Numbered from the stretch's first letter, positions 28,660 to 37,593 are shown. The stretch is DNA of 64,000 bases from an uncultured Adlercreutzia sp. (GCA_910589165.1 CAJUSP010000013.1:32526-96525); one strand, 5' to 3'. The notes: generated from the letters alone by a model not told the origin. Numbers and translations are program-made.

Positions 28660-29040
28660 TTACAGCTCGGTCACCCACAGGCCGTGGAGGTTGCAGTGCT
28701 CGTAGACCTTCAGCGGCTTCTCGCCCTCGGGCACGACGAACTCGGCGTGGGGGGCGTCGGCCGGGGTCAGCGGCTTGATCTGGTAGCCCTTGTCGGTCAC
28801 CAGGCAGATGAACTGGATCCAGTGCTCTTCGGTCATGGGGTGGTCCACCGAGCCCACGTTCACGATGACGCGGTCGCCTTCCACCTCCACAGCCGGCACG
28901 TGCTTCTCGAGCGCCGCGTCCTGGGTGTTGGCCGTAAGCTCCACCATCTTCTCGCCGCAGCAGAACAGCGGCACGCCGGCGTCGAACACCTTCACGGCGA
29001 TATTGCCGCAGTGCATGCACTTGAAGAACTTCACATCCAT
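28660..29040 (-). CDS. dfx: Superoxide reductase (desulfoferrodoxin)
   Basis: The start is ATG 29038-29040 (126 aa), AGAGG upstream. The N-terminal desulforedoxin-like iron site is given by Cys8, Cys11, Cys27 and Cys28 (CMHCGN, PLFCCGEK). The catalytic His4-Cys iron site is in KHVPAVEV, HWIQFICL and CNLHGLW near the C-terminus. It reduces superoxide to peroxide without making oxygen, which suits an anaerobe. It appears monocistronic, with its own terminator. Confidence 0.95.
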   Translation of the reverse strand: MDVKFFKCMHCGNIAVKVFDAGVPLFCCGEKMVELTANTQDAALEKHVPAVEVEGDRVIVNVGSVDHPMTEEHWIQFICLVTDKGYQIKPLTPADAPHAEFVVPEGEKPLKVYEHCNLHGLWVTEL

Positions 29041-29166
29041 GGGATACCTCTTATCTCTTGGGAAACTCGTCTTGGGGCTTTTTAGAGCCGTGAACCATTG
29101 TAGGCGAATCGCGCCTTGAGCGCACGGCTCGCCCCCCGCCGACAACAGCCCGTTACCCCGAACACC

Positions 29167-29248
29167 CCGTAGGGCAACGGTTCTGCCCTTGCCGCCTTGG
29201 GCGGCCGCACGACAAAAAAACGGAAAGGGCATGGCCCTTTCCCTACGG
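29167..29248. repeat. 82-bp palindromic doublet (copy 1), also serving as lgt terminator
   Basis: A left arm (CCGTAGGGCAACGG...TGCCCTTGCCG) and an inverted right arm (CGGAAAGGGCATGG...TTTCCCTACGG) enclose about 26 bp. The right arm alone forms a strong hairpin which, on the minus strand, is followed by seven T, making it the terminator of lgt; it overlaps the end of lgt. A second copy is at 38499-38583. Confidence 0.75.
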
Positions 29249-30088
29249 TTCGGGTTGTGGCTCTTCCGGAAGCGCGGGGCCGGACTGGGGGCGGTGCTTC
29301 TTCCATGCGTACACCAGCAGGGCGGCGCCGGCGATGATGAGGGGCGCCGAGAGCACCTGGCCCATGGTGAGCCAGCCGCCCCACAGGTACCCCAGCTGGG
29401 CATCGGGCTCGCGCACGAACTCGATAAGGAAGCGGAAGACGCCGTACATCACCATGAACAGGCCCACAAAGGTGCCCTGGGGCCGTGGCGGCATCCGGCG
29501 CGACAGCGCGTACAGCACGCAGAAGATCACGAGCCCTTCCAGCAGCGCCTCGTAGAGTTGGCTCGGGTGGCGCGGCATCATGCCGGCGGCCCCGCCGAAC
29601 ACCACGCCGAAGGGCCCGTCGGTGGGTGCGCCCCACAGCTCGCCGTTCACGAAGTTGGCGCAGCGCCCGAAGAACAGCCCCACGGGCGCGGCGATGGATC
29701 CCAAATCGGCCAGGGTCAAATACGGCAGCCCCGTGAGCTTCGCCGCCACCGCCCCGCCGACAAGCAGGCCCACGAGCCCTCCGTGGAAGCTCATGCCGCC
29801 CTGGTTGAAAGCGAGGATCTCCAGCGGATGGGCGAAGTAGTAGCCGTCGCCGTAGAAGAACACGTAGCCGAGGCGCGCGCCCAGCACCACGCCCAGAATA
29901 GCGCACACCATAAGGGTGAGCAGGTTGTCCTCGGTCATGCCCAGGCGCCAGCGGCGCGCCGTGCGATACACGATGAAGGCGGCTGCGGCGAAGCCCAGCA
30001 CGTAGGCCAGGCCGTACCAGCGCACCACGAGAGGCCCCAGCGAGAACGCGATGGGGTCGAGGCTCTGGTAGATGTCGTTCAGAATCAT
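29243..30088 (-). CDS. lgt: Prolipoprotein diacylglyceryl transferase
   Basis: The 281-residue, seven-helix membrane enzyme attaches diacylglyceryl to the lipobox Cys of prolipoproteins. Family motifs are GGMSFHGGLVGLLVGG, the signature FGRCANFVNGELWG and the late FLIEFVREPD...LGYLWGGWLTMGQVLS. A basic Gln/Pro-rich cytosolic tail ends the protein. The ATG overlaps the stop of the upstream zinc-ribbon gene by 4 nt (ATGA), so the two are coupled. Confidence 0.95.
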   Translation of the reverse strand: MILNDIYQSLDPIAFSLGPLVVRWYGLAYVLGFAAAAFIVYRTARRWRLGMTEDNLLTLMVCAILGVVLGARLGYVFFYGDGYYFAHPLEILAFNQGGMSFHGGLVGLLVGGAVAAKLTGLPYLTLADLGSIAAPVGLFFGRCANFVNGELWGAPTDGPFGVVFGGAAGMMPRHPSQLYEALLEGLVIFCVLYALSRRMPPRPQGTFVGLFMVMYGVFRFLIEFVREPDAQLGYLWGGWLTMGQVLSAPLIIAGAALLVYAWKKHRPQSGPALPEEPQPEP

Positions 30089-30315
30089 GAGGGTTCCTCA
30101 CTGGCGCCCATGCCGGCGCCAAGCTCGATGGCGGCGAACTGCACTTCCTCGCGAAGCGACGGCGGAATGGGCTGCAGCGACGAGATGCGCGCCGCGCACT
30201 GCGGGCAGGTGAGCGTGAACAGCGCCAGATCGCGGCGCAGCACCATCATCGAGTCGAAGGTGCGCACGTCCAACTCGGCCCCATGGCAGGCCGGGCAGGT
30301 GAGCGTCGGTCGCAT
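30085..30315 (-). CDS. Small zinc-ribbon-like protein coupled to lgt
   Basis: This 76-residue product starts at ATG 30313-30315 behind a perfect AAAGGAGG. Two CxxC pairs (LTCPACHG, LTCPQCAAR) would bind one zinc. It resembles the short zinc-ribbon proteins of unknown role common in Actinobacteria. Coupling to lgt by a 4-nt overlap is the only clue to function. I do not recognise a named family. Confidence 0.65.
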   Translation of the reverse strand: MRPTLTCPACHGAELDVRTFDSMMVLRRDLALFTLTCPQCAARISSLQPIPPSLREEVQFAAIELGAGMGASEEPS

Positions 30316-30402
30316 GGAGCCTCCTTTCGCATTCGCCTCATCGCGCCCATTGTATAGCAAGGGCCCGCGCCGACGGTTCGTCAACAGCGCCCTTGCGCGG
30401 CC

Positions 30403-30696
30403 CTACAGCAGAAAGCGGTTGCGGCCGCTGAACTTCTCGCGGCCGTTGGGCGCCTCCGGGTCGATATCGGGCCCGTGCACCAGGAAGTGCTCGCAGAAGC
30501 GGCACACCTGCTTGATGGCGGCCTCGTAGTCGCGCTGCGGGTTCAGAAGGATATCGAAATCCTCGCAGACCACATGGGTCGGTCGGTGGCAGGCGGCGTA
30601 GTGGCAGTCGGCCGGGCACGGCTCCCCCGGCACGTTGTGCGGGCAGCGTCCCTGCATCTCGTCGTCGCACCCCCGGCGGCTCCAGCACCCTTCCAT
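30403..30696 (-). CDS. Small Cys/His-rich protein of unknown function
   Basis: The 97-residue protein starts at ATG 30694-30696 after GAGAGGAGA. It contains ten Cys and several His (GCWSRRGC, GRCPHNVPGEPCPADCHYAACHRPTHVVC, QVCRFCEHFLVHGP), likely metal- or cluster-binding. It lies downstream of the Fe-S carrier Nfu but behind its terminator. I do not recognise the family. An Fe-S or zinc site is the safest inference. Confidence 0.6.
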   Translation of the reverse strand: MEGCWSRRGCDDEMQGRCPHNVPGEPCPADCHYAACHRPTHVVCEDFDILLNPQRDYEAAIKQVCRFCEHFLVHGPDIDPEAPNGREKFSGRNRFLL

Positions 30697-30712
30697 TGGC
30701 TTCTCCTCTCGC

Positions 30713-30741
30713 AAAAAGGCGACCTCCGAAGAGGTCGCCCG
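30713..30741 (-). terminator. Rho-independent terminator after nfu
   Basis: Minus strand GGCGACCTCTTCGGAGGTCGCC (9-bp stem, 4-nt loop) followed by TTTTTG. It separates nfu from the small Cys-rich gene. Confidence 0.9.
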
Positions 30742-30763
30742 TCACTTCGCTCGCTGCGCTCGC

Positions 30764-30994
30764 TTACTGGGCCGGCACAACGCTCGTCACGCCCGGCACG
30801 CGCTCCTTCAGGATGCGCTCCACGCCGTTGGCCAGCGTCATCTGCGACATGGGGCAGCCCTTGCAGGCGCCCTGCAGCTCCACGGTGACCACGCCGTCCT
30901 CGGACACGTCCACCAGCTGCACGTCGCCGCCGTCGGCCTGCAGGCTCGGACGGATCAGCTCCAGCACGGCCGCCACATCGGACTTCTCAACCAT
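30764..30994 (-). CDS. NifU-like scaffold/carrier (Nfu) protein
   Basis: The 76-residue single-domain protein corresponds to the NifU C-terminal domain, with LRPSLQADGGDVQLVDV-type start and the cluster-binding CKGCPMS motif at about 44-50. Nfu proteins carry 4Fe-4S clusters to apo-enzymes. No other Fe-S assembly genes (suf/isc) are adjacent. Confidence 0.9.
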   Translation of the reverse strand: MVEKSDVAAVLELIRPSLQADGGDVQLVDVSEDGVVTVELQGACKGCPMSQMTLANGVERILKERVPGVTSVVPAQ

Positions 30995-31051
30995 GAGTTA
31001 CTCCTATCGGTAGGTGATGTTGTATCGCAGGCATCATAGCACACCGCGCCC

Positions 31052-32566
31052 CTAGCCGATCCAGTCCGTGCCGATGATCACCAAAACGTTCGTATCGAAG
31101 GTGTAGAAGTCGCCACCGTTCACCACGCGCCCGGCCGACAGATCGCTCACCACGGCCTTCGCGGCAATTTCGAAGGCCTCGTCCTTGTACACCACGAGGG
31201 TTTCCGGATACACGGTGCCGTCGTCCACGTTGCCCACCGAGGCCACCTCGTAGCCGTCGGAGGTCAGAAGCTCGCCGCAGCGGGCGGCCGCCCCCTGGAT
31301 GCCCGAGCCGTTGCGCACCTCCACCGTCACCAGGCTGCGGTCCACGTTGGCGAGGTTGCCCTCCGAGCTCTCCGGCGACTGACCGGCGCGCACGGCCTCC
31401 ATCATGGCGGCCAGGGCCTCGTCGTCCACCTCGTAGGTCTCGCGGCCCTCGTCGTCTTCCACCACGCGGCCGGGCACCACGTCGGCGTACACCGTGGCCT
31501 CGGTCAGCGGGCGCAGCGCATCCCCCATGGCGATGATCTGGCCGCTCGACCAGTCGGTGGACACGGCGGCGGCCCCGTCGGACACGACGCTCGGGAAGGC
31601 GAGCCCCTCCCCCGCAATGGCGCGGCCGGCAAGGTTCACCGTGAACAGGGCGCGCATCTTCGCCTGGGTGCCCAGCGCGTCGGCGTAGTTGGCCGCCCGC
31701 AGCAGCGTAACGGCCCGGTCGCCGTCCAGGGTCTGCTGGCCGGCCGCCATCACGTGGATGCCCGCGCGGGGGTCGTCTACCTCCTCGGGAAGCTCCACGG
31801 GCACGCCGCCCACCAAGTCGACCAGCTGGGCCAGGCCCGCGGCATCAGTGTTCGCGAAGTGCGCGATGTCGACGCCCAGAAGGGCCGCCACGGCGCGCAC
31901 GAGTTCCGCGTCGCCCCCCACCGAGCGCGCCTCGGAAAGCGGGTGGGTGGCACCGTCGCTCATCTCCACGGCGATGGTGGCCGGCACGCCGATGAACGTG
32001 AGGGTGCGGGCGCCCTCGTCGATGCGCACGGCCATATAGGCCTCGTCGGTCGTGGTGCTGGCCGATGTCGGCGTCGTCAAGTCGGCGGTGATAAGCGCGA
32101 AGCTGGCCGCCCCGTCCTCGGGAGCCACCAGCGCCTCGGCCGCGTTGGAATCGCCCAGGGAAAGGCGGGAGTCGGACCAGAAGAAGAACGCCGCCGCGCC
32201 CACGACGACGGCCACGGCCACGACGACGGCCGCAAGGGCCGCCAAAAACACAAGCCGCTGGCGGCGCGAGCGGGCCTGAATCTCCTCGGCGTAGCTGCGC
32301 CGGCCGCGGCGGCGCGCGTAGGCGGCATCGCTCTCGCCGCTTTGGGCGCCCACGTCCACCTGATCGATGGTACCGCGGGTGGCCCGGCGCGAGCGGCGCC
32401 CGTCCGAGAAGTCGACTCGGGCGCCGCGCTCGTCGCCGCCCGTGGCATGGCGGCCGTGTCGGCCGCCCGAGCGCTCGATGTGCGAGCCGATAACCGAGTC
32501 GTTCACCCGGCGCGAGGTGCGGCGGGTGCTGGCGGCCGAAGGGGCCTTACGGGAATGCTGTGCCAT
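31052..32566 (-). CDS. LytR-CpsA-Psr (LCP) family protein with degenerate active site
   Basis: The 504-residue protein has a basic, Arg/Ser-rich cytosolic N-terminus (1-105), one membrane helix (about 106-128), an LCP domain (about 155-345) and a LytR_C domain (about 400-500, VTVEVRNGSGIQGAAARCGELL...). LCP enzymes attach secondary polymers to peptidoglycan. The fold is clear from QLVDLVGGVPVELPEEVDDP and GQQTLDGDRAVTLLR, but the usual S-I-P-R-D-T is V-P-A-T-I and the RxR...DxxR...RQ block is largely lost, so catalysis is doubtful. It precedes, in co-directional order, nothing within 50 nt and follows murA by 8 nt. Confidence 0.8.
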   Translation of the reverse strand: MAQHSRKAPSAASTRRTSRRVNDSVIGSHIERSGGRHGRHATGGDERGARVDFSDGRRSRRATRGTIDQVDVGAQSGESDAAYARRRGRRSYAEEIQARSRRQRLVFLAALAAVVVAVAVVVGAAAFFFWSDSRLSLGDSNAAEALVAPEDGAASFALITADLTTPTSASTTTDEAYMAVRIDEGARTLTFIGVPATIAVEMSDGATHPLSEARSVGGDAELVRAVAALLGVDIAHFANTDAAGLAQLVDLVGGVPVELPEEVDDPRAGIHVMAAGQQTLDGDRAVTLLRAANYADALGTQAKMRALFTVNLAGRAIAGEGLAFPSVVSDGAAAVSTDWSSGQIIAMGDALRPLTEATVYADVVPGRVVEDDEGRETYEVDDEALAAMMEAVRAGQSPESSEGNLANVDRSLVTVEVRNGSGIQGAAARCGELLTSDGYEVASVGNVDDGTVYPETLVVYKDEAFEIAAKAVVSDLSAGRVVNGGDFYTFDTNVLVIIGTDWIG

Positions 32567-32574
32567 GGCGGGGC

Positions 32575-33858
32575 CTAACGGGCCGCGTCGGCCGCAGGCA
32601 CGCGCCGGATGTCGGCGCCCAGCGAGGCCAGCTTGCCCACGTAGTCCTCGTAGCCGCGGTCGATGTGCTCTAGGTGGTGCACCTGGGTCTCGCCGTCGGC
32701 CACAATGCCGGCCAGCACCAGCGCCGCGCCGGCGCGCAGGTCGGTTGAGGACACCGGCGCCCCTTCCAGCTGATCCACCCCGCGCACGATGGCGTGGTGG
32801 TCGTCAAGCGTCACATCGGCCCCCATGCGCATGAGCTCAGCGGCGAACATGAAGCGGTTCTCGAACACGTTCTCGGTGATCACCGACACGTCGTCGGCCA
32901 GGGCCGCCAGCAGCATGAACTGGGCTTGCAGGTCGGTGGGGAAGCCCGGATGCGGCAACGTTTGAATGTCCACCGAGGACAAGGGCTCGGTACGGCTCAC
33001 GCGCACCCAGTCGTCGCCGGTTTCCACATCGCAGCCCATGGCGCGCAGCTTCATGATGGCCATGCGCAGAAACGCCGGGTCAATGCCGCGCACGGTAAGC
33101 GGGCCGCCGGTAAGGGCGCCGCCCACGAGGAAGGTGCCCGCCTCGATGCGGTCGCCCACCGTGGTGTGCTCGCAGGGGTGCAGCGAGGAGAGCGGCACGC
33201 CCTCGATCTCGATGAGCGAGGTGCCGGCGCCCGACACCTTGGCCCCCATGGCGTTCAGCATGTTGGCCAAGTCCTCGATCTCCGGCTCGCAGGCGGCGTT
33301 CTCGATGGCCGTGTGACCCTCGGCGGTCACCGCGGCCATGAGCATGTTCTCGGTAGCGCCCACCGAGGGGAATTCCAAGTACACGTGAGTCCCGTGCATG
33401 CCGTGCGGCGTCGTGGCCTGCAGCACGCCGTGGTCCACCTCGAATTCGACGCCCAGGGCCTCGAGGCCCACCAGGTGCATGTCGATCTTGCGGGCGCCTA
33501 TCTGGCAGCCGCCGGGCATGGCCACGTGCGCCTGGCCGAAGCGCCCGATAAGCGGCCCCAGCACGGAAATGGAGGCGCGCATCTTCGACACGAGCTCGTA
33601 AGGGGTCTCGAACGAGCTCACATTCGCCGTGTCGATGCGCAGGGTGTGCCCCTCGCGCACGACGGTGGCGCCCAGGCGCTCGAGCACCTCGGACATAATC
33701 TCGATGTCGGAAATAAGGGGCACGTTGTGCAGCACCGTGGTGCCCTGCCCCAGAATGGCAGCGGCCATAAGCTTCAAGGCCGAATTCTTCGCCCCGGAGA
33801 CGGCCACGTCGCCGGCGAGGGTGTTGTTCCCCCGAACGATGATGACTTCCTGGTTCAT
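32575..33858 (-). CDS. murA: UDP-N-acetylglucosamine 1-carboxyvinyltransferase
   Basis: The start is ATG 33856-33858 (427 aa), with AAAGGA upstream. It performs the first committed step of peptidoglycan synthesis. The fosfomycin-target Cys118 is intact in MPGGCQIGARKIDMH, and the N-terminal SGAKNSALKLMAAAIL and late GFPTDLQAQFMLLA motifs are typical. The LCP gene follows by 8 nt. A TATAAT (minus strand, 33924-33929) lies 65 nt upstream as a likely -10. Confidence 0.95.
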   Translation of the reverse strand: MNQEVIIVRGNNTLAGDVAVSGAKNSALKLMAAAILGQGTTVLHNVPLISDIEIMSEVLERLGATVVREGHTLRIDTANVSSFETPYELVSKMRASISVLGPLIGRFGQAHVAMPGGCQIGARKIDMHLVGLEALGVEFEVDHGVLQATTPHGMHGTHVYLEFPSVGATENMLMAAVTAEGHTAIENAACEPEIEDLANMLNAMGAKVSGAGTSLIEIEGVPLSSLHPCEHTTVGDRIEAGTFLVGGALTGGPLTVRGIDPAFLRMAIMKLRAMGCDVETGDDWVRVSRTEPLSSVDIQTLPHPGFPTDLQAQFMLLAALADDVSVITENVFENRFMFAAELMRMGADVTLDDHHAIVRGVDQLEGAPVSSTDLRAGAALVLAGIVADGETQVHHLEHIDRGYEDYVGKLASLGADIRRVPAADAAR

Positions 33859-33930
33859 TTCTAGTCCTTTTGGCGGGCGCCGCGCACCCGGTTCATCCAT
33901 CGCAAGTTCCTATAAGTCCCCTCATTATAG

Positions 33931-33960
33931 AAAAAAGCCCGCGACAACGCGCGGGCTTTC
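33931..33960 (-). terminator. Terminator after the FAD reductase gene
   Basis: Minus strand AAAGCCCGCGCGTTGTCGCGGGCTTT followed by TTTCTATAAT; the U tract runs straight into the murA -10 box. Nothing else is seen in 33961-34051. Confidence 0.85.
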
Positions 33961-34051
33961 ATCGAGAATGCAGAACGCCTCGGTTAGCTGTTCCCCTTTA
34001 TCATCCTCGCTATGGTCAGGCCGCAATGGGAGGGAAATTGCGGCCGTTCCA

Positions 34052-35770
34052 CTAAATCAATCCGGCAATGTGCTTGACCGCATGCAGGGCAAACGTGATG
34101 CCTCGGCCGTTAGCGCACCCAACAATGTACTCGGGATAGTTCCCAGAGAACATACTTCCCTGGCAGTCGCCGGCAGCGTAGAGGCCTTCGATCACCTCGT
34201 TCGACTCATCAAGAACCTGCATATCGCTGTTGATGCAGAGCCCGTCTATCGTCGTGAGAAGCAACCCGCCATTCCACGCGCCGTAGTAAGGTGGGCGACG
34301 AATCTCCGAAAGGCGGTAGGCCTCCTTGCCGAAATCCTCATCAACCTGCTTATCGTAAAGCTCGTTGTAGCGTTCCACTTCAGCGAGGAAATTATCCTTG
34401 TCCGACCCCGTGAAGCCAAGCTGGTCGGCAAGTTCCTCAATAGTGTCGGCGCGTTGCATGAGGCCCTGCTCGATTTCTTGGGCAAAAGCGGCATCGATAT
34501 CGCCATTATTCGGCTCGAGCCAGTAAGTGCCGAGGAACTTCGAGCACCCGATGGTGTGGAACCGCTTGAAATCGTCCCACAGGCCCGAATCAAACACCAG
34601 GGCATATACTCCACCGGGCTGATGCGTCGCCGCATGGGTCATGAAGTCGTACGGGCACGACTCATTCGCGAAGCGCTTCCCGCGACGATTCACCTTAAGG
34701 ACGGGCTGGCTACCGATCATGAACGTCGTGTTCCCGGGGAACGCCGCATCGGGGCCATCATCGGTGTAGCCGGCATCAACCCCGTTAGGCACCACACCTC
34801 GATCGAAGATCATGGCAGCAGGCTCGAGATCCTTCTTGGCTCCAACCCACATGCCAGCCTTAATGCCATCGCCCGTCAAGGAGGGAAGGAAGCTCGTGCC
34901 AGTCACGCAGGCGGGAATTACGGGATTGAGCGCCCGGACCATCGTCGGGTTCGCTGCGTAGCCGCCCGTCGCAAGGAGCACGCCCTTGCTTGCATTCACC
35001 TGAACATACCCCTCGGGCGTTTGGAAGATGCCGCCGGTAACCCGACCCTCTTTCTCCCCTTCTCTGATGAGCTTCACCAGGCAATGCTCGTAGGAGATCT
35101 CAACACCCTGGGAGTTCAGGTACTCCTCGTAGAAGTCGCCTCGCTGCTCAGAGATCAGCTCACCGTTGGCAGTGTAGAGCGTATGCTCCAAAGGCTGCAC
35201 ATAATAGTCGGTTCCTCCCGTAGGATCGCCAAAGCCTTCCGTATCGAGCATCGTATAGCCGCCCTGGGGCTTCATGAAGTCTTCCAGCCACTCAATCATA
35301 GCGGCCGACTCGTTGATCCACACGTTCCAGACCGATTGGTCGCACTTCCCCGACGCATAGCGAACGGCCTCGTTGAGCAGCTTGCCTTTGTCGACCGTTA
35401 TGCCAGCTTGCTCGTGGTACTTCGTATTGACGGCGCCGATCCAGCCGGGCGTGTGCCCGTGCCCCGTTGTTTTCTCGCAAAGGACAACATCGAGGCCGTT
35501 CTGACAACCATGAACCGCTGCCGTCAGTCCAACGTTGCCAGCACCGATAACCAAGAGCTCAGTGTCGATCTGCCCCGCAATCTCGTCTTCGCTGATAGTC
35601 GGAGGCTCCCCGAGCCAATCGCTGGCAGGCGCGCCGGTGGCGGCAAGTTCGTCTTCGGCCCCCGCCGAGGCTGGCGTGGAGGGCGCGCATCCGGAAGACA
35701 TCAGCACTCCCGCGCCCGCCAAGCCGGCCGCCGCGGTTCCCAGAAAGCCCCTTCGTGTTAACTCTTTCAT
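34052..35770 (-). CDS. Tat-exported FAD-binding reductase (fumarate/urocanate reductase-like flavoprotein)
   Basis: The start is ATG 35768-35770 (572 aa), AAGGAGG 8 nt upstream. The N-terminus is a twin-arginine signal (TRRGFLG, residues 5-11) ending at SSGC, so it may be a Tat lipoprotein. The flavin Rossmann motif is LLVIGAGNVGLTAAVHG (about 84-100) and the catalytic domain ends with the GLYAAGDCQGSMF and GRGITFALHAVKHI blocks. Eggerthellaceae hold many such reductases, each acting on a particular electron acceptor. No flavocytochrome haem domain is present. The divergent 12-TM LuxR gene is the likely regulator. GC content is lower than the neighbours. Confidence 0.88.
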   Translation of the reverse strand: MKELTRRGFLGTAAAGLAGAGVLMSSGCAPSTPASAGAEDELAATGAPASDWLGEPPTISEDEIAGQIDTELLVIGAGNVGLTAAVHGCQNGLDVVLCEKTTGHGHTPGWIGAVNTKYHEQAGITVDKGKLLNEAVRYASGKCDQSVWNVWINESAAMIEWLEDFMKPQGGYTMLDTEGFGDPTGGTDYYVQPLEHTLYTANGELISEQRGDFYEEYLNSQGVEISYEHCLVKLIREGEKEGRVTGGIFQTPEGYVQVNASKGVLLATGGYAANPTMVRALNPVIPACVTGTSFLPSLTGDGIKAGMWVGAKKDLEPAAMIFDRGVVPNGVDAGYTDDGPDAAFPGNTTFMIGSQPVLKVNRRGKRFANESCPYDFMTHAATHQPGGVYALVFDSGLWDDFKRFHTIGCSKFLGTYWLEPNNGDIDAAFAQEIEQGLMQRADTIEELADQLGFTGSDKDNFLAEVERYNELYDKQVDEDFGKEAYRLSEIRRPPYYGAWNGGLLLTTIDGLCINSDMQVLDESNEVIEGLYAAGDCQGSMFSGNYPEYIVGCANGRGITFALHAVKHIAGLI

Positions 35771-35966
35771 GAACAAATCCTCCTTCATGACGTCGAGGAC
35801 GCCACTCAGAACCACGTCGATCCTGCGTGATAGCCCGCCCTCTGCTTGCCTTGAATAGTGCCTGGCGAACGGCGCGCCGTCTTCGCCCAGAGTTCATGAA
35901 GTTCGCGCCGAAGTTCTCAGTTTTTCCTTTCGCCCGTTCTGGGTGAAATCGCATTTTGCCTGGTCA

Positions 35967-35996
35967 TTGAAGCGAGGGGCTTCTGGTGCTTATGAT
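35967..35996 (+). promoter_or_regulatory. Promoter of the 12-TM LuxR gene
   Basis: -35 TTGAAG (35967-35972), 18-nt spacer, -10 TATGAT (35991-35996). The start codon follows after 28 nt with GAAGGAGA. The rest of 35771-35966 shows no convincing operator. Confidence 0.55.
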
Positions 35997-36024
35997 ATGA
36001 TCACTTCGAACGAAGGAGAAATCT

Positions 36025-37428
36025 ATGAGAGTAAAACCTCTGGTCAAATCTGGCCTGGCGCTCGGACTCTGCCTTTCCATGCTTCACGTTTATCAGGCAG
36101 GCTTCTTTTCTGCGCAAAGCGGCGACGATCTTCTCGCACGCATCTCCACCCTCGTCGCCTCGACTCTTCTGGCCATCGCGATTCTCATGCTATCGAAGCG
36201 GCATCCGCACCTATTCCGATATAAAGCTTGGTGCTTCGGGGCCCTGGGCGCCATCGCCATCCAGTCGCTCCTGTCTCTTGCGCAAGTATCCACACCCAAC
36301 CTTGGGATGCACATTGCTTCATGCATTCTTGGCAGCCTGGGCTCAACATGGCTTATCGTCCTCTGCGGCTCATCGCTGATGGATTTGACGCGGAGGACCA
36401 TGTTAGGCGCTGTCACATTGGGCTGCATCTCTGCGTACGCGCTGAAAGCCCTCTCGACATTTTTCTCTCTCGAAGGCGGCGCGCTGTTCGGAGTGGCAAG
36501 CGCCCTGATCGTCATTGCCCTAACCTGCAGCGATGCCATTCCCGCTCTAGACAAATTCAGGGAGTCGTCTCCCGAGAAAGTACTTTCGCTCACAAACCCG
36601 CAAAGCTATCTCCCCTTTTCCCATAAGCTTTTCATTGCCATTTTTCTGTTTGCTTGCACCAACAGCTTCACGCTTACCGCGTTCGAGATGATCCATGAGA
36701 GCTTCCCTATCACGCTTCTGGGAGCGGCATGCATCGTTGCATGCCTTGCGCTGACGCTGATGGCTATCTCGCGCCTTCTGAGCGTGAACAATCTTATTCG
36801 ACTCGCCTACCTGCTCGCCATCGCAGGCCTGACGGTGTTTCTCCTGTATTCTGCCAGCCCCAGCTCCCTTCCCGAAGGAATCTGGATCCTCCTCCTTGCC
36901 AGTTATCTCTTGTCCTCAATAGGCAGCATCGCATTTCTTGCCCAAATGGCCTCGCGCAACCCTCTGGCCTTCGTGTCGCTCTTCACGTTCTACTCGGTCG
37001 CTTTAAACGCAGGGGCTGCCTTCGATGCAGCTCTATGGTCAACGCAGGACGTATTCGCCGCCATCAGCCTTCCCTCAGGCGCCCTTCTGGCCGCTTTCGT
37101 CTTCGTGCTTGCAAGCTACTTCGGAGGATTCTTCGGCACCTATAATTTCAATGAGGCAGCCAGCTCTATCCAGCCAGCAACAGAAATCATTCCTCCCTCG
37201 GACGACTCCTCGTTTGACGCCGCCTGCGAACGTGTCGTCAAGCTTTACAAGCTCACTCCACGCGAAAGCGATATCTTCTATCTGCTCGCACACGGGAGAA
37301 ACGGACCCGCAATTCAAGAACGCCTCGTCCTGTCCGCCAATACGGTTAAGACGCACGTTCGCAATATCTACCTCAAGCTAGAAGTGCACTCGCATCAAGA
37401 GCTCATCGACCTCGTAGAAAGAACCTGA
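36025..37428 (+). CDS. 12-TM membrane LuxR-family regulator
   Basis: The 467-residue protein has about twelve hydrophobic helices (1-375) followed by a LuxR HTH (about 405-467: YKLTPRESDIFYLLAHG, RLVLSANTVKTHVRNIYLKL, HSHQELIDLV). The pattern of a polytopic membrane sensor fused to LuxR HTH, divergent from a secreted flavin reductase, recurs in Eggerthellaceae and points to substrate-dependent induction of the reductase. The ligand is unknown. Base composition is more AT-rich than flanking genes. Confidence 0.88.
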   Translation: MRVKPLVKSGLALGLCLSMLHVYQAGFFSAQSGDDLLARISTLVASTLLAIAILMLSKRHPHLFRYKAWCFGALGAIAIQSLLSLAQVSTPNLGMHIASCILGSLGSTWLIVLCGSSLMDLTRRTMLGAVTLGCISAYALKALSTFFSLEGGALFGVASALIVIALTCSDAIPALDKFRESSPEKVLSLTNPQSYLPFSHKLFIAIFLFACTNSFTLTAFEMIHESFPITLLGAACIVACLALTLMAISRLLSVNNLIRLAYLLAIAGLTVFLLYSASPSSLPEGIWILLLASYLLSSIGSIAFLAQMASRNPLAFVSLFTFYSVALNAGAAFDAALWSTQDVFAAISLPSGALLAAFVFVLASYFGGFFGTYNFNEAASSIQPATEIIPPSDDSSFDAACERVVKLYKLTPRESDIFYLLAHGRNGPAIQERLVLSANTVKTHVRNIYLKLEVHSHQELIDLVERT

Positions 37429-37478
37429 TTTCGCCAGATGATGCGGTTCCTACTTGCACGATGCGCGCTAAGAGCGAC

Positions 37479-37527
37479 AAAGCGCCAGACCTGTGAGTAT
37501 TTCACAGAGTCCGGCGCTTTCGTTTTT
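37479..37527 (+). terminator. Terminator after the 12-TM LuxR gene
   Basis: AAAGCGCCaGACcTGTGA pairs with TCACAgaGTCcGGCGCTTT and is followed by CGTTTTT. It is a long imperfect stem on the plus strand. Confidence 0.85.
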
Positions 37528-37536
37528 AAAGGAAAA

Positions 37537-37567
37537 CAACAGGGAGGCTCGCTTTGAGCCTCCCTTC
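37537..37567 (-). terminator. Terminator after tsf
   Basis: Minus strand GGGAGGCTCAAAGCGAGCCTCCC forms a 9-bp stem followed by TGTTGTTTT. It faces the LuxR terminator tail to tail. Confidence 0.8.
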
Positions 37568-37593
37568 TTGAAGATGCGCTATTTGTTCGCGCG

